Source: Pseudomonas sp. RIT-562 (GTDB taxonomy: Bacteria; Pseudomonadota; Gammaproteobacteria; Pseudomonadales; Pseudomonadaceae). Taken from it: a stretch of DNA of 51,599 nt. Positions 41,756 to 50,608 of the stretch are shown here, in pieces (the first letter of the stretch is position 1; the number at the start of each line of letters is the position of its first letter). The notes under the pieces were generated by a model, which saw nothing but the letters and a program-made list of their open reading frames with translations, was not told the DNA's origin and did not search any database. A program made the translations under genes and the position numbers. The stretch spans positions 1 through 51,599 of the forward strand of contig NZ_JAPJIV010000032.1 in the NCBI RefSeq assembly GCF_026241895.1. The letters run 5' to 3'.

Positions 41756-43243
41756 ATGCTGCAAAAAATTAAACAAACGTGGTTTTCCAACGTTCGCGGA
41801 GACGTGCTCGCGGGAATCGTAGTCGCACTCGCGCTGATTCCGGAAGCTATTGCCTTTTCCATCATCGCCGGCGTCGACCCTAAGGTCGGCCTCTACGCAT
41901 CCTTCTGTATCTGTGCCGTGATTGCCTTCATCGGCGGTCGCCCTGGCATGATCTCGGCGGCTACCGGTGCCATGGCACTGCTCATGGTTACCTTGGTAAA
42001 AGATCACGGGCTCCAGTATCTGCTGGCTGCAACCTTGCTCTGTGGGGTACTCCAGATCCTCGCGGGCTACCTGAAACTTGGCTCATTGATGCGCTTTGTC
42101 TCGCGCTCAGTGGTCACCGGGTTCGTGAATGCATTGGCGATTCTGATTTTCATGGCGCAGTTGCCTGAACTCACAAATGTCACCTGGCACGTCTACGCCA
42201 TGACCGCAGCGGGTCTCGGAATCATCTACCTGTTTCCGTATGTGCCTAAGATCGGCAAGCTGATTCCCTCGCCGCTGGTGTGCATCCTGACCCTGACCGC
42301 TATCGCGATCTACCTGGGACTCGATATCCGCACCGTGGGCGACATGGGCCAACTGCCGGACACGCTGCCGATTTTCCTCTGGCCTGAAGTCCCGCTGAAC
42401 TTTGAAACCCTGCGCATCATCTTCCCGTACTCAGCGGCTCTAGCAGTTGTAGGCCTGCTTGAGTCCATGATGACCGCGACCATTGTCGATGATCTGACCG
42501 ATACCACCAGCAACAAAAACCGCGAATGTAAGGGCCAGGGCGTTGCAAACATCGCAGCCGGGATGCTCGGCGGCATGGCGGGCTGCGCCATGATTGGCCA
42601 GTCGATCATCAACGTGAAGTCCGGCGGTCGTACTCGCCTCTCAACTTTATGCGCGGGCATCTTCTTGCTGCTGATGGTCGTATTCCTGGGCGAATGGCTG
42701 TCCAAGATCCCGATGGCGGCGTTGGTTGCCGTGATGATCATGGTGTCCATCGGCACCTTCAGTTGGGATTCGCTGCGTAATCTGAAAGAGCACCCGCTGT
42801 CGACCAACCTTGTCATGGTCGCGACTGTTGTAGTCGTCGTGGCAACGCACAACTTGGCCTATGGCGTACTGGTAGGTGTGCTGCTGGCATCACTGTTCTT
42901 TGCGAACAAGGTCGGACACTATCTCGATATCAAGAGCAGTCTTGAAGAGGCTGAGTCTCATCGCACTTACCGCGTTGTGGGCCAGGTGTTCTTCAGCTCA
43001 GCCGATAAGTTCACCAATTTTTTCGACTTCAAAGAAGCTCTCAACAAAGTCACCATCGACCTTACCCAAGCCCATTTCTGGGATATCACTGCGGTTGCAG
43101 CTCTGGACAAGGTGGTCATCAAGTTCCGCCGTGAAGGTGCAGAGGTAGAGGTGCTGGGCCTGAATGAAGCCAGCGCCACTATCGTTGACCGCTTTGGCGT
43201 GCATGACAAACCTGACGCCATCGACAAGCTCATGAGCCACTAA
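41756..43243 (+). CDS. SulP family anion transporter
   Basis: 495 residues. Ten or more membrane helices with SulP hallmarks: NVRGDVLAGIVVALALIPEA at the N-terminus, GVDPKVGLYASF, and LVAVMIMVSIGTFSWDSL. A C-terminal STAS domain (LTQAHFWDITAVAALDKVV) lies in the cytoplasm. SulP proteins carry sulfate, bicarbonate or dicarboxylates with sodium or protons; the substrate is not readable. Start ATG 41756 puts the usual amphipathic lead before helix one. The following usp gene is 12 bp away. Confidence 0.88.
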   Translation: MLQKIKQTWFSNVRGDVLAGIVVALALIPEAIAFSIIAGVDPKVGLYASFCICAVIAFIGGRPGMISAATGAMALLMVTLVKDHGLQYLLAATLLCGVLQILAGYLKLGSLMRFVSRSVVTGFVNALAILIFMAQLPELTNVTWHVYAMTAAGLGIIYLFPYVPKIGKLIPSPLVCILTLTAIAIYLGLDIRTVGDMGQLPDTLPIFLWPEVPLNFETLRIIFPYSAALAVVGLLESMMTATIVDDLTDTTSNKNRECKGQGVANIAAGMLGGMAGCAMIGQSIINVKSGGRTRLSTLCAGIFLLLMVVFLGEWLSKIPMAALVAVMIMVSIGTFSWDSLRNLKEHPLSTNLVMVATVVVVVATHNLAYGVLVGVLLASLFFANKVGHYLDIKSSLEEAESHRTYRVVGQVFFSSADKFTNFFDFKEALNKVTIDLTQAHFWDITAVAALDKVVIKFRREGAEVEVLGLNEASATIVDRFGVHDKPDAIDKLMSH

Positions 43244-43254
43244 GGAGATAAACA

Positions 43255-44106
43255 ATGACCCACGTAATGGCATGCATTGATAACTCGCAATCCTCATTGG
43301 CGGTCTGCGACTACGCAGCATGGGCGGCGCAAACGTTAGATGCGCCTCTTACCTTGCTGCATGTATTGGATGAAGAGAAATACCCGGCTGCAGCAGATCT
43401 CAGCGGCAATATTGGCCTCGGGAGCCGAGAGCATCTGCTCGAAGAGCTGGCTACGTTGGATGCCCAGCGCGCCAGGCTTGCTTTGGAACAAGGACAGCAC
43501 ACGCTCGAGAAGGCCAGGGAGCGAACGGTCATCGCCGGTGCAGCTTTTCCTGAAATGAAGCAACGCCATGGCCATCTGGTAGAAAGCCTGAGCGAGCTTG
43601 AGAAAGAGATTCGACTGTTGGTCATTGGACGAGTGGGTGAAGACAGCACACGCGGTGCTCAATGCCTCGGCAGCCAAATTGAAGCTGTCGTACGCACAAT
43701 TCACCGTCCAATTTTGATCACAGCCAGCAGCTATAAAAAGCCAGAAAAAGTAATGCTCGCATTTGACGGCAGCCCAACAGCGTACAAAACCGTTCAGATG
43801 CTTGCCGCCAGCCAGCTTTGCGAAGGGCTGCCAATTCATCTAGTTATGGTTGGAATAGACTCAGGAGATAATCGAGAGGCGCTCGATAAAGCCAGATGCA
43901 TGCTTCTAACTTCAGGCTTTTTAGTCCATGCAGAGATCCGCCAAGGAGAGGTGGAGTTGGCACTTCACGCTTATCAGGCAGAGCACGCAATTGATCTTCT
44001 CGTAATGGGCGCTTATGGGCACTCGCGTATTAGACAATTTCTGGTAGGAAGCACCACTACTACGATGCTTCGAACGGCCACCATGCCTGTATTGCTGCTT
44101 CGCTGA
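43255..44106 (+). CDS. tandem universal stress protein
   Basis: 283 residues made of two UspA domains. The first starts VMACIDNSQSSLAVCDYAAW; the second, near residue 165, starts VMLAFDGSPTAYKTVQML and ends GAYGHSRIRQFLVGSTTTTM, the G-x2-G-x9-GST-type nucleotide loop. Good ribosome binding site AAGGAG behind the SulP stop. SulP and Usp genes are often paired in Pseudomonas; an accessory role to the transporter is inferred. Confidence 0.88.
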   Translation: MTHVMACIDNSQSSLAVCDYAAWAAQTLDAPLTLLHVLDEEKYPAAADLSGNIGLGSREHLLEELATLDAQRARLALEQGQHTLEKARERTVIAGAAFPEMKQRHGHLVESLSELEKEIRLLVIGRVGEDSTRGAQCLGSQIEAVVRTIHRPILITASSYKKPEKVMLAFDGSPTAYKTVQMLAASQLCEGLPIHLVMVGIDSGDNREALDKARCMLLTSGFLVHAEIRQGEVELALHAYQAEHAIDLLVMGAYGHSRIRQFLVGSTTTTMLRTATMPVLLLR

Positions 44107-44118
44107 AGTGTTGCTTCC

Positions 44119-44156
44119 GGGCACAGCATTTCCAAGACTCCAGAAATACTGTGCCC
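44119..44156 (+). terminator. long hairpin after the usp gene
   Basis: GGGCACAG (44119-44126) pairs with CTGTGCCC (44149-44156), and inside it ATTTC pairs with GAAAT. A long strong stem but no T run follows, so it may be a terminator or a stabilising 3' end. Confidence 0.6.
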
Positions 44157-44200
44157 ATCCCAAATGATGATTACCTGAAAAAGTCCCTGGCTGAGACCTC

Positions 44201-44733
44201 ATGCAACTCATAACCGAAATTATTCACCCAGAGCTGAAATCTGTAAAAGGCAGAGTGTTCCGCCGTCATGCCGCACGCGGCATCGTGTTGCGGGACGAAC
44301 AGATCCTGCTCTGTTCACTGAGCGCTATAACGACTTTAGCTTCCCTAGCGGCGGCCTTGATGCCGATGAGGACATTGTCACAGGCCTGAAGCGTGAGCTT
44401 GAGGAAGAGACGGGTGCCCGTGATATTAAGGTGCTCCAGCACTATGGCTATATCGAAGAGTACCGGCCCTATTGGAAGCCGCAATACGACCTGATGCACA
44501 TGACTTCGCACTTTTATCTATGCGAAGTGGCCTCCCAGCTAGAGCCAGTCAGAATGGAAAGTCACGAAATAGCAAATGGAATGCGGCCTGTCTGGATCAA
44601 CCTGCATGAGGCCATAACGCACAACGAAGCCGTGATGCAGCGTCAGGAGTCATCGATGGGGCAGTCAATTCAGCGAGAAACGTTCATGCTGAAAAAAGTC
44701 GCGTCCGAGTTGATGCCGCCAATCAGCCGTTGA
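44201..44733 (+). pseudogene. Nudix hydrolase broken by one frameshift
   Basis: The frame from ATG 44201 (TEIIHPELKSVKGRVFRRHA, GIVLRDEQILL) stops at 44389, while another frame carries the Nudix box and the rest of the protein from about 44318. Joined, they read FTERYNDFSFPSGGLDADED, LKRELEEETGA, a complete G-x5-E-x7-REUxEExGU box, then LQHYGYIEEYRPYW. One base is missing near 44317 (no homopolymer). The full gene would be about 178 codons. Nudix enzymes hydrolyse nucleoside diphosphate-linked compounds; the substrate cannot be told. Confidence 0.85.
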
Positions 44734-44846
44734 GGGAGATATCTCAGCAGCTTATGGTGTAAAGCACGATGACCACACTTCGCGAGACGATGTTCCGGCC
44801 ACAGGATTTCTGTCAGGGAGAAACTCCGTGGCCGGCTCGCTTACGC

Positions 44847-45374
44847 TTATTTAGAAACCGTGGCTCCGACAATGGCAGGCGCAGCGCTGCGGCGCAAAAT
44901 CAGGACACCACCTATCGCAGCCCATGTCGAACCGATCAACACACCGACTTTTACCTCGTCAATCAGGTGAGCTGATCCAGCAAACGCCAGGTTGCCGATG
45001 AACAGGCTCATGGTGAAGCCGATGCTACACAAGAGCGCGACGCCGTAAAGCTGTGCCCAATTGCTGCCTTCTGGCAGTTTGGCCAAGCCCATACGAATGG
45101 CCAGAGCAGCCAATAGGAAGATGCCAATCTGCTTGCCCACCAAAAAGCCGAGCGCAACACCCAGCGGAAGCGGATCGACTAGGTTCTCCATGAAAATACC
45201 GGCCAGTGAAACGCCCGCATTGGCGAAGCCGAAAGTCGGCACCACAGCGAACGCTACCCACATGTGCAGCTTTTCCTCCAGGAACAGCAGTGGAGACCGG
45301 GCTTCCTCCTCAGACTTGCCCATTGGGACGCACAGCGCTACAGCGACACCCGCAAGGGTGGCACTGGCCCAAAC
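44847..45374 (-). pseudogene. nhaA: C-terminal remnant of the Na+/H+ antiporter NhaA
   Basis: The leftward frame reads VWASATLAGVAVALCVPMGK, then LHMWVAFAVVPTFGFANAGV and LYGVALLCSIGFTMSLFIG, the last four or so membrane segments of NhaA. It begins at 45374 with an in-frame TAG just before it; the first roughly 230 residues, with the essential aspartates of the ion path, are missing. No start codon or promoter of its own is apparent, so it is dead. Confidence 0.88.
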
Positions 45375-45523
45375 TGACTAGCTTCTTCAAGGGGCGCAGC
45401 AAATGAGGACTTCATCGCCATGTATCTAGCGCTTCTAATAGCATCGGAGTGAACTGCTTAACAACGTGCTGGAACAATGGAGGCCTGTGGTTTTAATCTC
45501 GAAGACATTTCTACGGAGCTAGC

Positions 45524-47083
45524 TCAGATCGCACGCTTCTTAGTCATTGCAATCCCCATCCGCCCCAGTTTTTTAACGCCATACATGGCCTGATCCGCTG
45601 CTTTTAGCAACGCATCCAAGCTCTGCCCATGGAGAGGACAGATCGAAACTCCGATGCTACACGATAGTGGTACCTCGCCTATGGTCGTGACGACCGGTTG
45701 CGCGATAGCTTCTAGCACCCTCGTGGCCTTCATTTCTGCGCTTTCTGGGCTCCTAAGATCTGTGATCAAAGCCACGAATTCGTCTCCCCCGTAGCGTGCA
45801 ACGGTGTCACACGAGCGCGTGGCCGCGAGCATACGGTCTGCAACCACTCGAAGAATCTCGTCGCCGACCTCATGGCCGTGCTTATCGTTAATTTCCTTGA
45901 AGTAATCCAAGTCAATTAATAGCACTGCAAACGGAACACCCTTCTCTTCCCAGTCGGCATAAACCTGATCAAAGCGTTCGGCGAAAAGGTAGCGATTCGG
46001 CAATTGAGTAAGCACGTCATGGGTTGCGAAATAGGCCGAGCGCTCATGCTCGACCTCAGCCCTTTCAATCGCCTGGAAATGCCGAATTAAAACAAGCGGC
46101 ATCAGTACGATTGCACTTCCCAGAACCGCGAGGATAATCAATGTCTCCGCCGTTAAAACATCCTCTACACGCAACTGACGCTCAAACAGCAGTGTCATCG
46201 GTTGTGAAGTGGTTCTGATCTCAACTCGGCTGGCCAGGCGCGGCAAGAGCAGGCGATCCAGAAAACTTGCTTGCTGAGTCTGCGTGGAAAACACATCACT
46301 TTTAGACCCGGCTGCAGTTTTCAGGATAGCTCTTATGTGAACCAAGAAGTCTACGTTCGCGTTGTTCACGGCATCGAGCAGCGAGTTCGTCTTGACCAAC
46401 AGCAAAGTCACCATCGTACTGCCGAAGAAATTGGGACGGATGTCCTGTCTTACCTGCTTTGGCCGACTGACTGACTGCATCAGTATGTAAGCATTGCCTC
46501 CCTCGTACATGGAGAACACCGGTGAAACAACAGGTTTCTGGCTGCTGTGGGTTCGTGCCAATGCGTAGGACAGGTAGGCCACGGTTTCCAGCCTTACTCC
46601 GTAGATTGAGCTGGATTCAGGGAGTAGCGGGTACATAAACAACACCGGCCACGTCTCATTGAGAAATACCTGAGGTTGGCTAGGCTGCTGAGTGAGGCTC
46701 GGGAAATCTTTCAGCTCAAAGTCAGGCCGCCATGTTCGCCGCAACAGTTCTTCAAAGGCGGCTTGCTCAGCTAGGGGAACAGCCCGCGCGGCCTCAAGCA
46801 TGTAGATATGTGGGTATGCTGATAGGACGGCTGCCGCGTAACGGGCCGCAGCATCCGTGTCGCTCTGATCCACGGCCTGGAGGAATGCTGAAAAACCCGC
46901 AAGAACAGCTTCATTGGTATCAAGCTGATTTCGCACGATGCCGGAAATATTCTGCACGTATTCCGAGAATCGCTGTTCTCTGCGTTAAGTCTCGGACTTC
47001 AACAGCAGCCAAGCAGAAAAAGTAACCAGGCCAGCAGCAAAAAAAATAAAACTAACCAAAGAGCTGCGCCGCTTAGTCAACAT
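45524..47083 (-). pseudogene. CHASE-GGDEF cyclase with an early nonsense codon
   Basis: ATG 47083 opens a frame with a membrane anchor (LVSFIFFAAGLVTFSAWLLL) and stops at TAA 46985-46987 after 32 codons. The same frame goes on without break to 45524: QNISGIVRNQLDTNEAVLAG starts a CHASE sensor domain, a second membrane helix follows (AETLIILAVLGSAIVLMPLV), then GGDEF with YGGDEF intact and RSCD as I-site. A single CAA-to-TAA change explains the stop. A GTG at 46957 could restart translation, giving a protein of 477 residues without the first anchor. So the cyclase domain may survive but not correctly placed. Confidence 0.85.
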
Positions 47084-47259
47084 CATCCTGATTTCCCAAT
47101 GCGCAGAGCGTTAATCATCATCGTTCCGACTTTGTCAGCTTTCCTAGGGCCACTGAATTTGGGCTCTCAGCTGGACGTACACACCAGTAGCCAGAACCCA
47201 TCTGCGGCAGGCTAAGGGCCCCCAGGTCGAGTTCTTTGGACTCCGTTCGGAAGCTTGTA

Positions 47260-47511
47260 TCAATTTCGTTGAACTGGCTTGGATTGTTGCTGAGCAAGGA
47301 CGGCGTTTACCAGCTCTAGGTTGAGACGTTGGCATTCGCCTTCAGCTTCTGACCGCGTCTGATACACAGCCTGGGGACGCGACTTCTCGTCATTATCGTA
47401 GATGTTGAAACCTATAGGCGCAGTTTCGCAGTAGAAGCGTGTTCCGTTGCGCACAGATCCCGTTTCGATAGGGATCGCAGGAATTACAACGAATCTGTTA
47501 TTCATTTCCAT
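47260..47511 (-). CDS. hypothetical 83-residue protein
   Basis: A short gene read leftward from ATG 47511 (or 47505), with NNRFVVIPAIPIETGSVRNG, RFYCETAPIGFNIYD and TRSEAEGECQRLNLEL. The regular alternation of strands and the final helix look like a small single-domain protein. Similar small proteins are familiar from Pseudomonas genomes, of unknown role. The ribosome binding site (ACGAGG) is fair. The longer start at 47562 lacks support. Confidence 0.55.
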   Translation of the reverse strand: MEMNNRFVVIPAIPIETGSVRNGTRFYCETAPIGFNIYDNDEKSRPQAVYQTRSEAEGECQRLNLELVNAVLAQQQSKPVQRN

Positions 47512-48487
47512 GGCCTCGTGAATCACCCCATACCTATTAGCGGCTATGGGCCAGTACAGCAAGTGATCGTCGCCAGTTTCCGATGAGGAACACCGAGCGA
47601 TTGGCGTCTAGACGCTTCGAATGCTCGATCTCACGAGTTTTTGAGCCTAGCCAGGCTGCTTGAAATCGTCCTCTTATTCGCCTCCTACTCATAGGTTTCC
47701 CAAATTTTCGAGGGCCTTCGAAGACCTTTGAAAGAAAACGCAAAGACTAGCCGCGCCTTCGTCGCGAAGAAGCGAGTTCTACATGACTTACAGGCAGCTC
47801 GGGCTGACACCCTTCCTGAGATAGTCGTCCTTTCAAAATTTTTAAGCAGAGACAAAAAAGAGGCAAAGAGGTGGAAGCAATCGATCCGATTTCTCTAACA
47901 AGTCATACCTCCGGAAAAAATAGCCAGGTAGATCTCTGCTGTTTTTTGTTTTCAAATATAAGAACTCCGTCGCGATTTTTTGAATTCAAGGGGGGCTCCT
48001 GAAATATATTTTCACGACACACGTTTCCCTGCTGGTGAAAGCAACCTCCGGCCAGCTGCCACTGACCTTCGAAAACGAGTCCGCAAGCCAAGATGAGACG
48101 GGGCAACCTCGATTTCTGATGGAGGGATTGAGGCCAATTAGCTCGTTTAGGTGGTTTTAGCGACTTATGAGCCTTCTTGGAATTGTCCGTGAGAAACGTT
48201 GCTGTGCGGCATCCAAACCCAATGCAAAGCCTGTCTTCTAAGCCACGGATGGCTAGTTTAAACATCGCCCTCGAGGCTCGGAAGTCGGCTTGACTGATGA
48301 CCAGATGGAGCGAGTGCTGAAAAAGCAGTCATCGATGGAGCACTCTCATACACTCTTGCTCGGCGTTGTAAGAAGCACGGCCTTCGACGGTCTAAACACG
48401 CGGATACAGGGGGCGCTTACCTAGCGTAGCGAACTTTCTGACTGGCCAAATCCTGCGACTTCCTGCTGCGGCAGTGTCGCAACCGCT
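47512..48487. other. intergenic with a dispersed repeat
   Basis: About 975 bp. Minus-strand frames at 47537-47743 and 47903-48265 have no recognisable product; the second lies across the repeat at 47930-48013. The region after 48280 has no feature that I can support apart from the presumed promoter of the TetR gene. Confidence 0.4.
47930..48013 (+). repeat. dispersed 80-bp repeat, copy 2
   Basis: Partner of 22453-22532: AGATCTCTGCT, then ATAAGAACTCCG, then TTTTTTGAATTCAAGG and GAAATATATTTT. Both copies are on the same strand. Confidence 0.6.
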
Positions 48488-49141
48488 ATGATTCAGGTCG
48501 TATTTGCAAGCGCCTCAATCTTACCGGTCAGTATAGTGAACTCCTTCACCACGCCGGAGTGCCTTCAATTGGACAATACCCGTAAGCGCTTGATTGATTC
48601 GGCGCTAAAGTTGTTTCTGTCACAAGGTATATACATTACTGGTGTGATGGCCATCGCGGCGATGGCGGGTGTTACCAAGATGACGCTCTACAGCCATTTC
48701 CCTTCCAAGGATGCGCTGATAGTGGCTTGCCTTGAGGAGCGTGACCGACGCTGGCGTGAAGAGGTAGCGCGCACCTTGGCGGAGCATCCTGACCCGGTCA
48801 GTGGCATGCTCGCTTTTTTCGATTTGTATCAACGCTTTCTTTTGCAAGATAGCGAGCGAGGGTGCCTGTTCGTTAACAGTGCGGCTGAATTCCCCCAGTT
48901 TAGCCACCCTGTGCATTTGGCAGTGAGCAGGCATAAGCAAGGGATACGTGACAATCTTACTGCCTTGGCCGTGAGCGCCGGTATAAGCGACCCTGACGTA
49001 GTTGCTGAGGGGCTGTTTATCTTGCTGGAGGGCAGTTTTGTCAGCGGCTCCATGGGGCATGACGTAAGGGTATTCGATACTGCCCGACACGTAGCCCATT
49101 GCTGGATCCGGAAGCAGGGCCAGCAGGAGCAGAGCGTATGA
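48488..49141 (+). CDS. TetR family regulator
   Basis: 217 residues. The helix-turn-helix is RLIDSALKLFLSQGI, then VMAIAAMAGVTKMTLYSHFP, a standard TetR_N domain; a C-terminal ligand domain follows. ATG 48488 gives 28 extra residues before the domain; GTG 48536 is a possible start. The stop overlaps the start of the exporter gene (ATGA), so the two are coupled. It probably represses this pair and is released by a transported compound. Confidence 0.85.
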   Translation: MIQVVFASASILPVSIVNSFTTPECLQLDNTRKRLIDSALKLFLSQGIYITGVMAIAAMAGVTKMTLYSHFPSKDALIVACLEERDRRWREEVARTLAEHPDPVSGMLAFFDLYQRFLLQDSERGCLFVNSAAEFPQFSHPVHLAVSRHKQGIRDNLTALAVSAGISDPDVVAEGLFILLEGSFVSGSMGHDVRVFDTARHVAHCWIRKQGQQEQSV

Positions 49142-50115
49142 CCCTAGGTTTATTGGCGGCCATTGCCGCAACATTTTCCTGGTCACTGCTCTACATCTTT
49201 CCGGGGCTGGTCGGCGATTACAGCCTTTTTGATCTGGCTGTGGTGAGCTATGCCTTTGCCGGTTTAGGTAGCTTGATAGTGCTGTTTGTTCACCGTAGCG
49301 AAGTACGGAAATTGCGATTGAGCGACTGGGCTTTCGCCGCACTGTTAGGCTTCTTGGGATACATCGGTTACTTCTTTCTGATTACCACTGCGGTGTCGGC
49401 CGCTGGCCCGGTGATCCCTCCAGTGATGATGGGGTCAGTACCGATAGTGCTCGCGATTGCTGGCAACATGCGAAGCGCCAGCGTGCCTTGGCGGGCCATT
49501 GCTGGGCCACTGTTGGTCGCGGCAGTCGGTATAAGTTTGGTTAACCTGAGCGTATTTAATTTTAGCAGCGCAACTGTAGTGCTCCCGACCGATTCGATTG
49601 TGCTTGGGCTGCTCGCATCGTTAATGGCAATTGGATTTTGGACTGGTTTTGGATTGTTAAATGAAAGCGCTTTGGCTCAGCGCCCAAGCATGTCCCCCAT
49701 GTTGTGGTCAGCCATGCTGATCTTCATGTGCAGCGTCGAGATGCTGGCCTTCATACCCGTTGGTCTGCACTTGAACTTGTCCCACTTCGCTAGCCATCCG
49801 AGCGGGTTAGCAGGTACTGAGGCGCTAATAGTCTGTGGGTTGATTCAGGGGTTAGGGGCCACCCTTGCAGGTGCCTGGGCATGGTCAATTGCAACTCGGC
49901 GGCTACCTCTGGCTCTAAGCGGGCAGTTGATTGCCAGCGGAACCATTTATGCAACAACGATGGGCCTGCTAATAAACCAACGCTGGCCCTCTGCTATGGA
50001 AGCGCTTGGCACAGCGTTGCTATTCGTTGGAGTGGTGTGGGCTATTCACGCCTTTTATCGCAGGCAAACACTTCTCAAGACGCACGGCGGGGTAACTGAC
50101 CTTAGCCAAAACTAA
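49138..50115 (+). CDS. EamA/DMT family transporter
   Basis: 325 residues, ten membrane helices in two EamA repeats: LLAAIAATFSWSLLYIFPGL at the start, FLITTAVSAAGPVIPPVMMG in the first half, and LPLALSGQLIASGTIYATTM in the second. Members export metabolites or drugs; no substrate is visible. ATG 49138 overlaps the TetR stop, so the operon is regulator plus exporter. Confidence 0.85.
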   Translation: MTLGLLAAIAATFSWSLLYIFPGLVGDYSLFDLAVVSYAFAGLGSLIVLFVHRSEVRKLRLSDWAFAALLGFLGYIGYFFLITTAVSAAGPVIPPVMMGSVPIVLAIAGNMRSASVPWRAIAGPLLVAAVGISLVNLSVFNFSSATVVLPTDSIVLGLLASLMAIGFWTGFGLLNESALAQRPSMSPMLWSAMLIFMCSVEMLAFIPVGLHLNLSHFASHPSGLAGTEALIVCGLIQGLGATLAGAWAWSIATRRLPLALSGQLIASGTIYATTMGLLINQRWPSAMEALGTALLFVGVVWAIHAFYRRQTLLKTHGGVTDLSQN

Positions 50116-50183
50116 GGCACTGCGTCGTTATAGGCAATTCAGGTGTCCGCCTTGGATTGGTTTGGCATCACTGCCTGAGTGCC

Positions 50184-50207
50184 GGGGTCGGGGTCGGGGT
50201 CGGTGTC
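50184..50207 (+). repeat. hexamer tandem repeat GGGGTC
   Basis: Three perfect GGGGTC units followed by one GGTGTC unit at 50184-50207. It is in the spacer after the exporter gene. Such a run is prone to slippage. Confidence 0.75.
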
Positions 50208-50330
50208 GGTGAGATGTGTTTGCCGAACGGTTGCGGCGAAGCGAGCTGCACCTCTTTTTGATACGGGCATAGTGAAAACCATCATCAGATTATCGCCTTG
50301 ATAAGAGATCTTTAAGCTGAACCGCAATGG

Positions 50331-50560
50331 CTAAGCTCCTTCGCCGCGCTGATCGAGCAGGGTAGCTTCGCACGCTGCGGCGAATATCTCGACCTGACCC
50401 AGGCCGCTGTCAGTCAACATGCACAGAAGCTTGAGGAGCGGCTCGGCCTATTGCTGATACGCCGTCCTCGCCAGCTCGAACTGACGCCCGCCGGGCACGC
50501 GCTATTGGAATACTGCGAGGAATTTAACGCTGCCGATCAGCGTCTGAATAAGCGCCTACG
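50331..50560 (+). pseudogene. N-terminal remnant of a LysR regulator
   Basis: The frame reads LSSFAALIEQGSFARCGEYL, DLTQAAVSQHAQKLEERLG and QLELTPAGHALLEYC, the helix-turn-helix part of an ArgP/LysR-like protein. No start codon is in place (an in-frame TAA lies a few codons upstream) and the match ends at about 50560, where sequence of a PAS-GGDEF gene begins in another frame. The substrate-binding domain is absent. Confidence 0.75.
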
Positions 50561-50608
50561 GGCCAAAGCGTGCACGGTGTATTGCCTCAAAGGGAAGCTG
50601 ACCGTTTT

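Noticed and set aside
47537..47743. 68-codon basic frame overlapping the start region of the 83-residue gene
   Set aside because: Overlaps the neighbouring frame, has no clear start signal, and its composition is Arg-rich; too weak to list.
47903..48265. 120-codon minus-strand frame
   Set aside because: It covers the dispersed repeat, has many Cys and Lys runs, and nothing similar is read at the other copy of the repeat.
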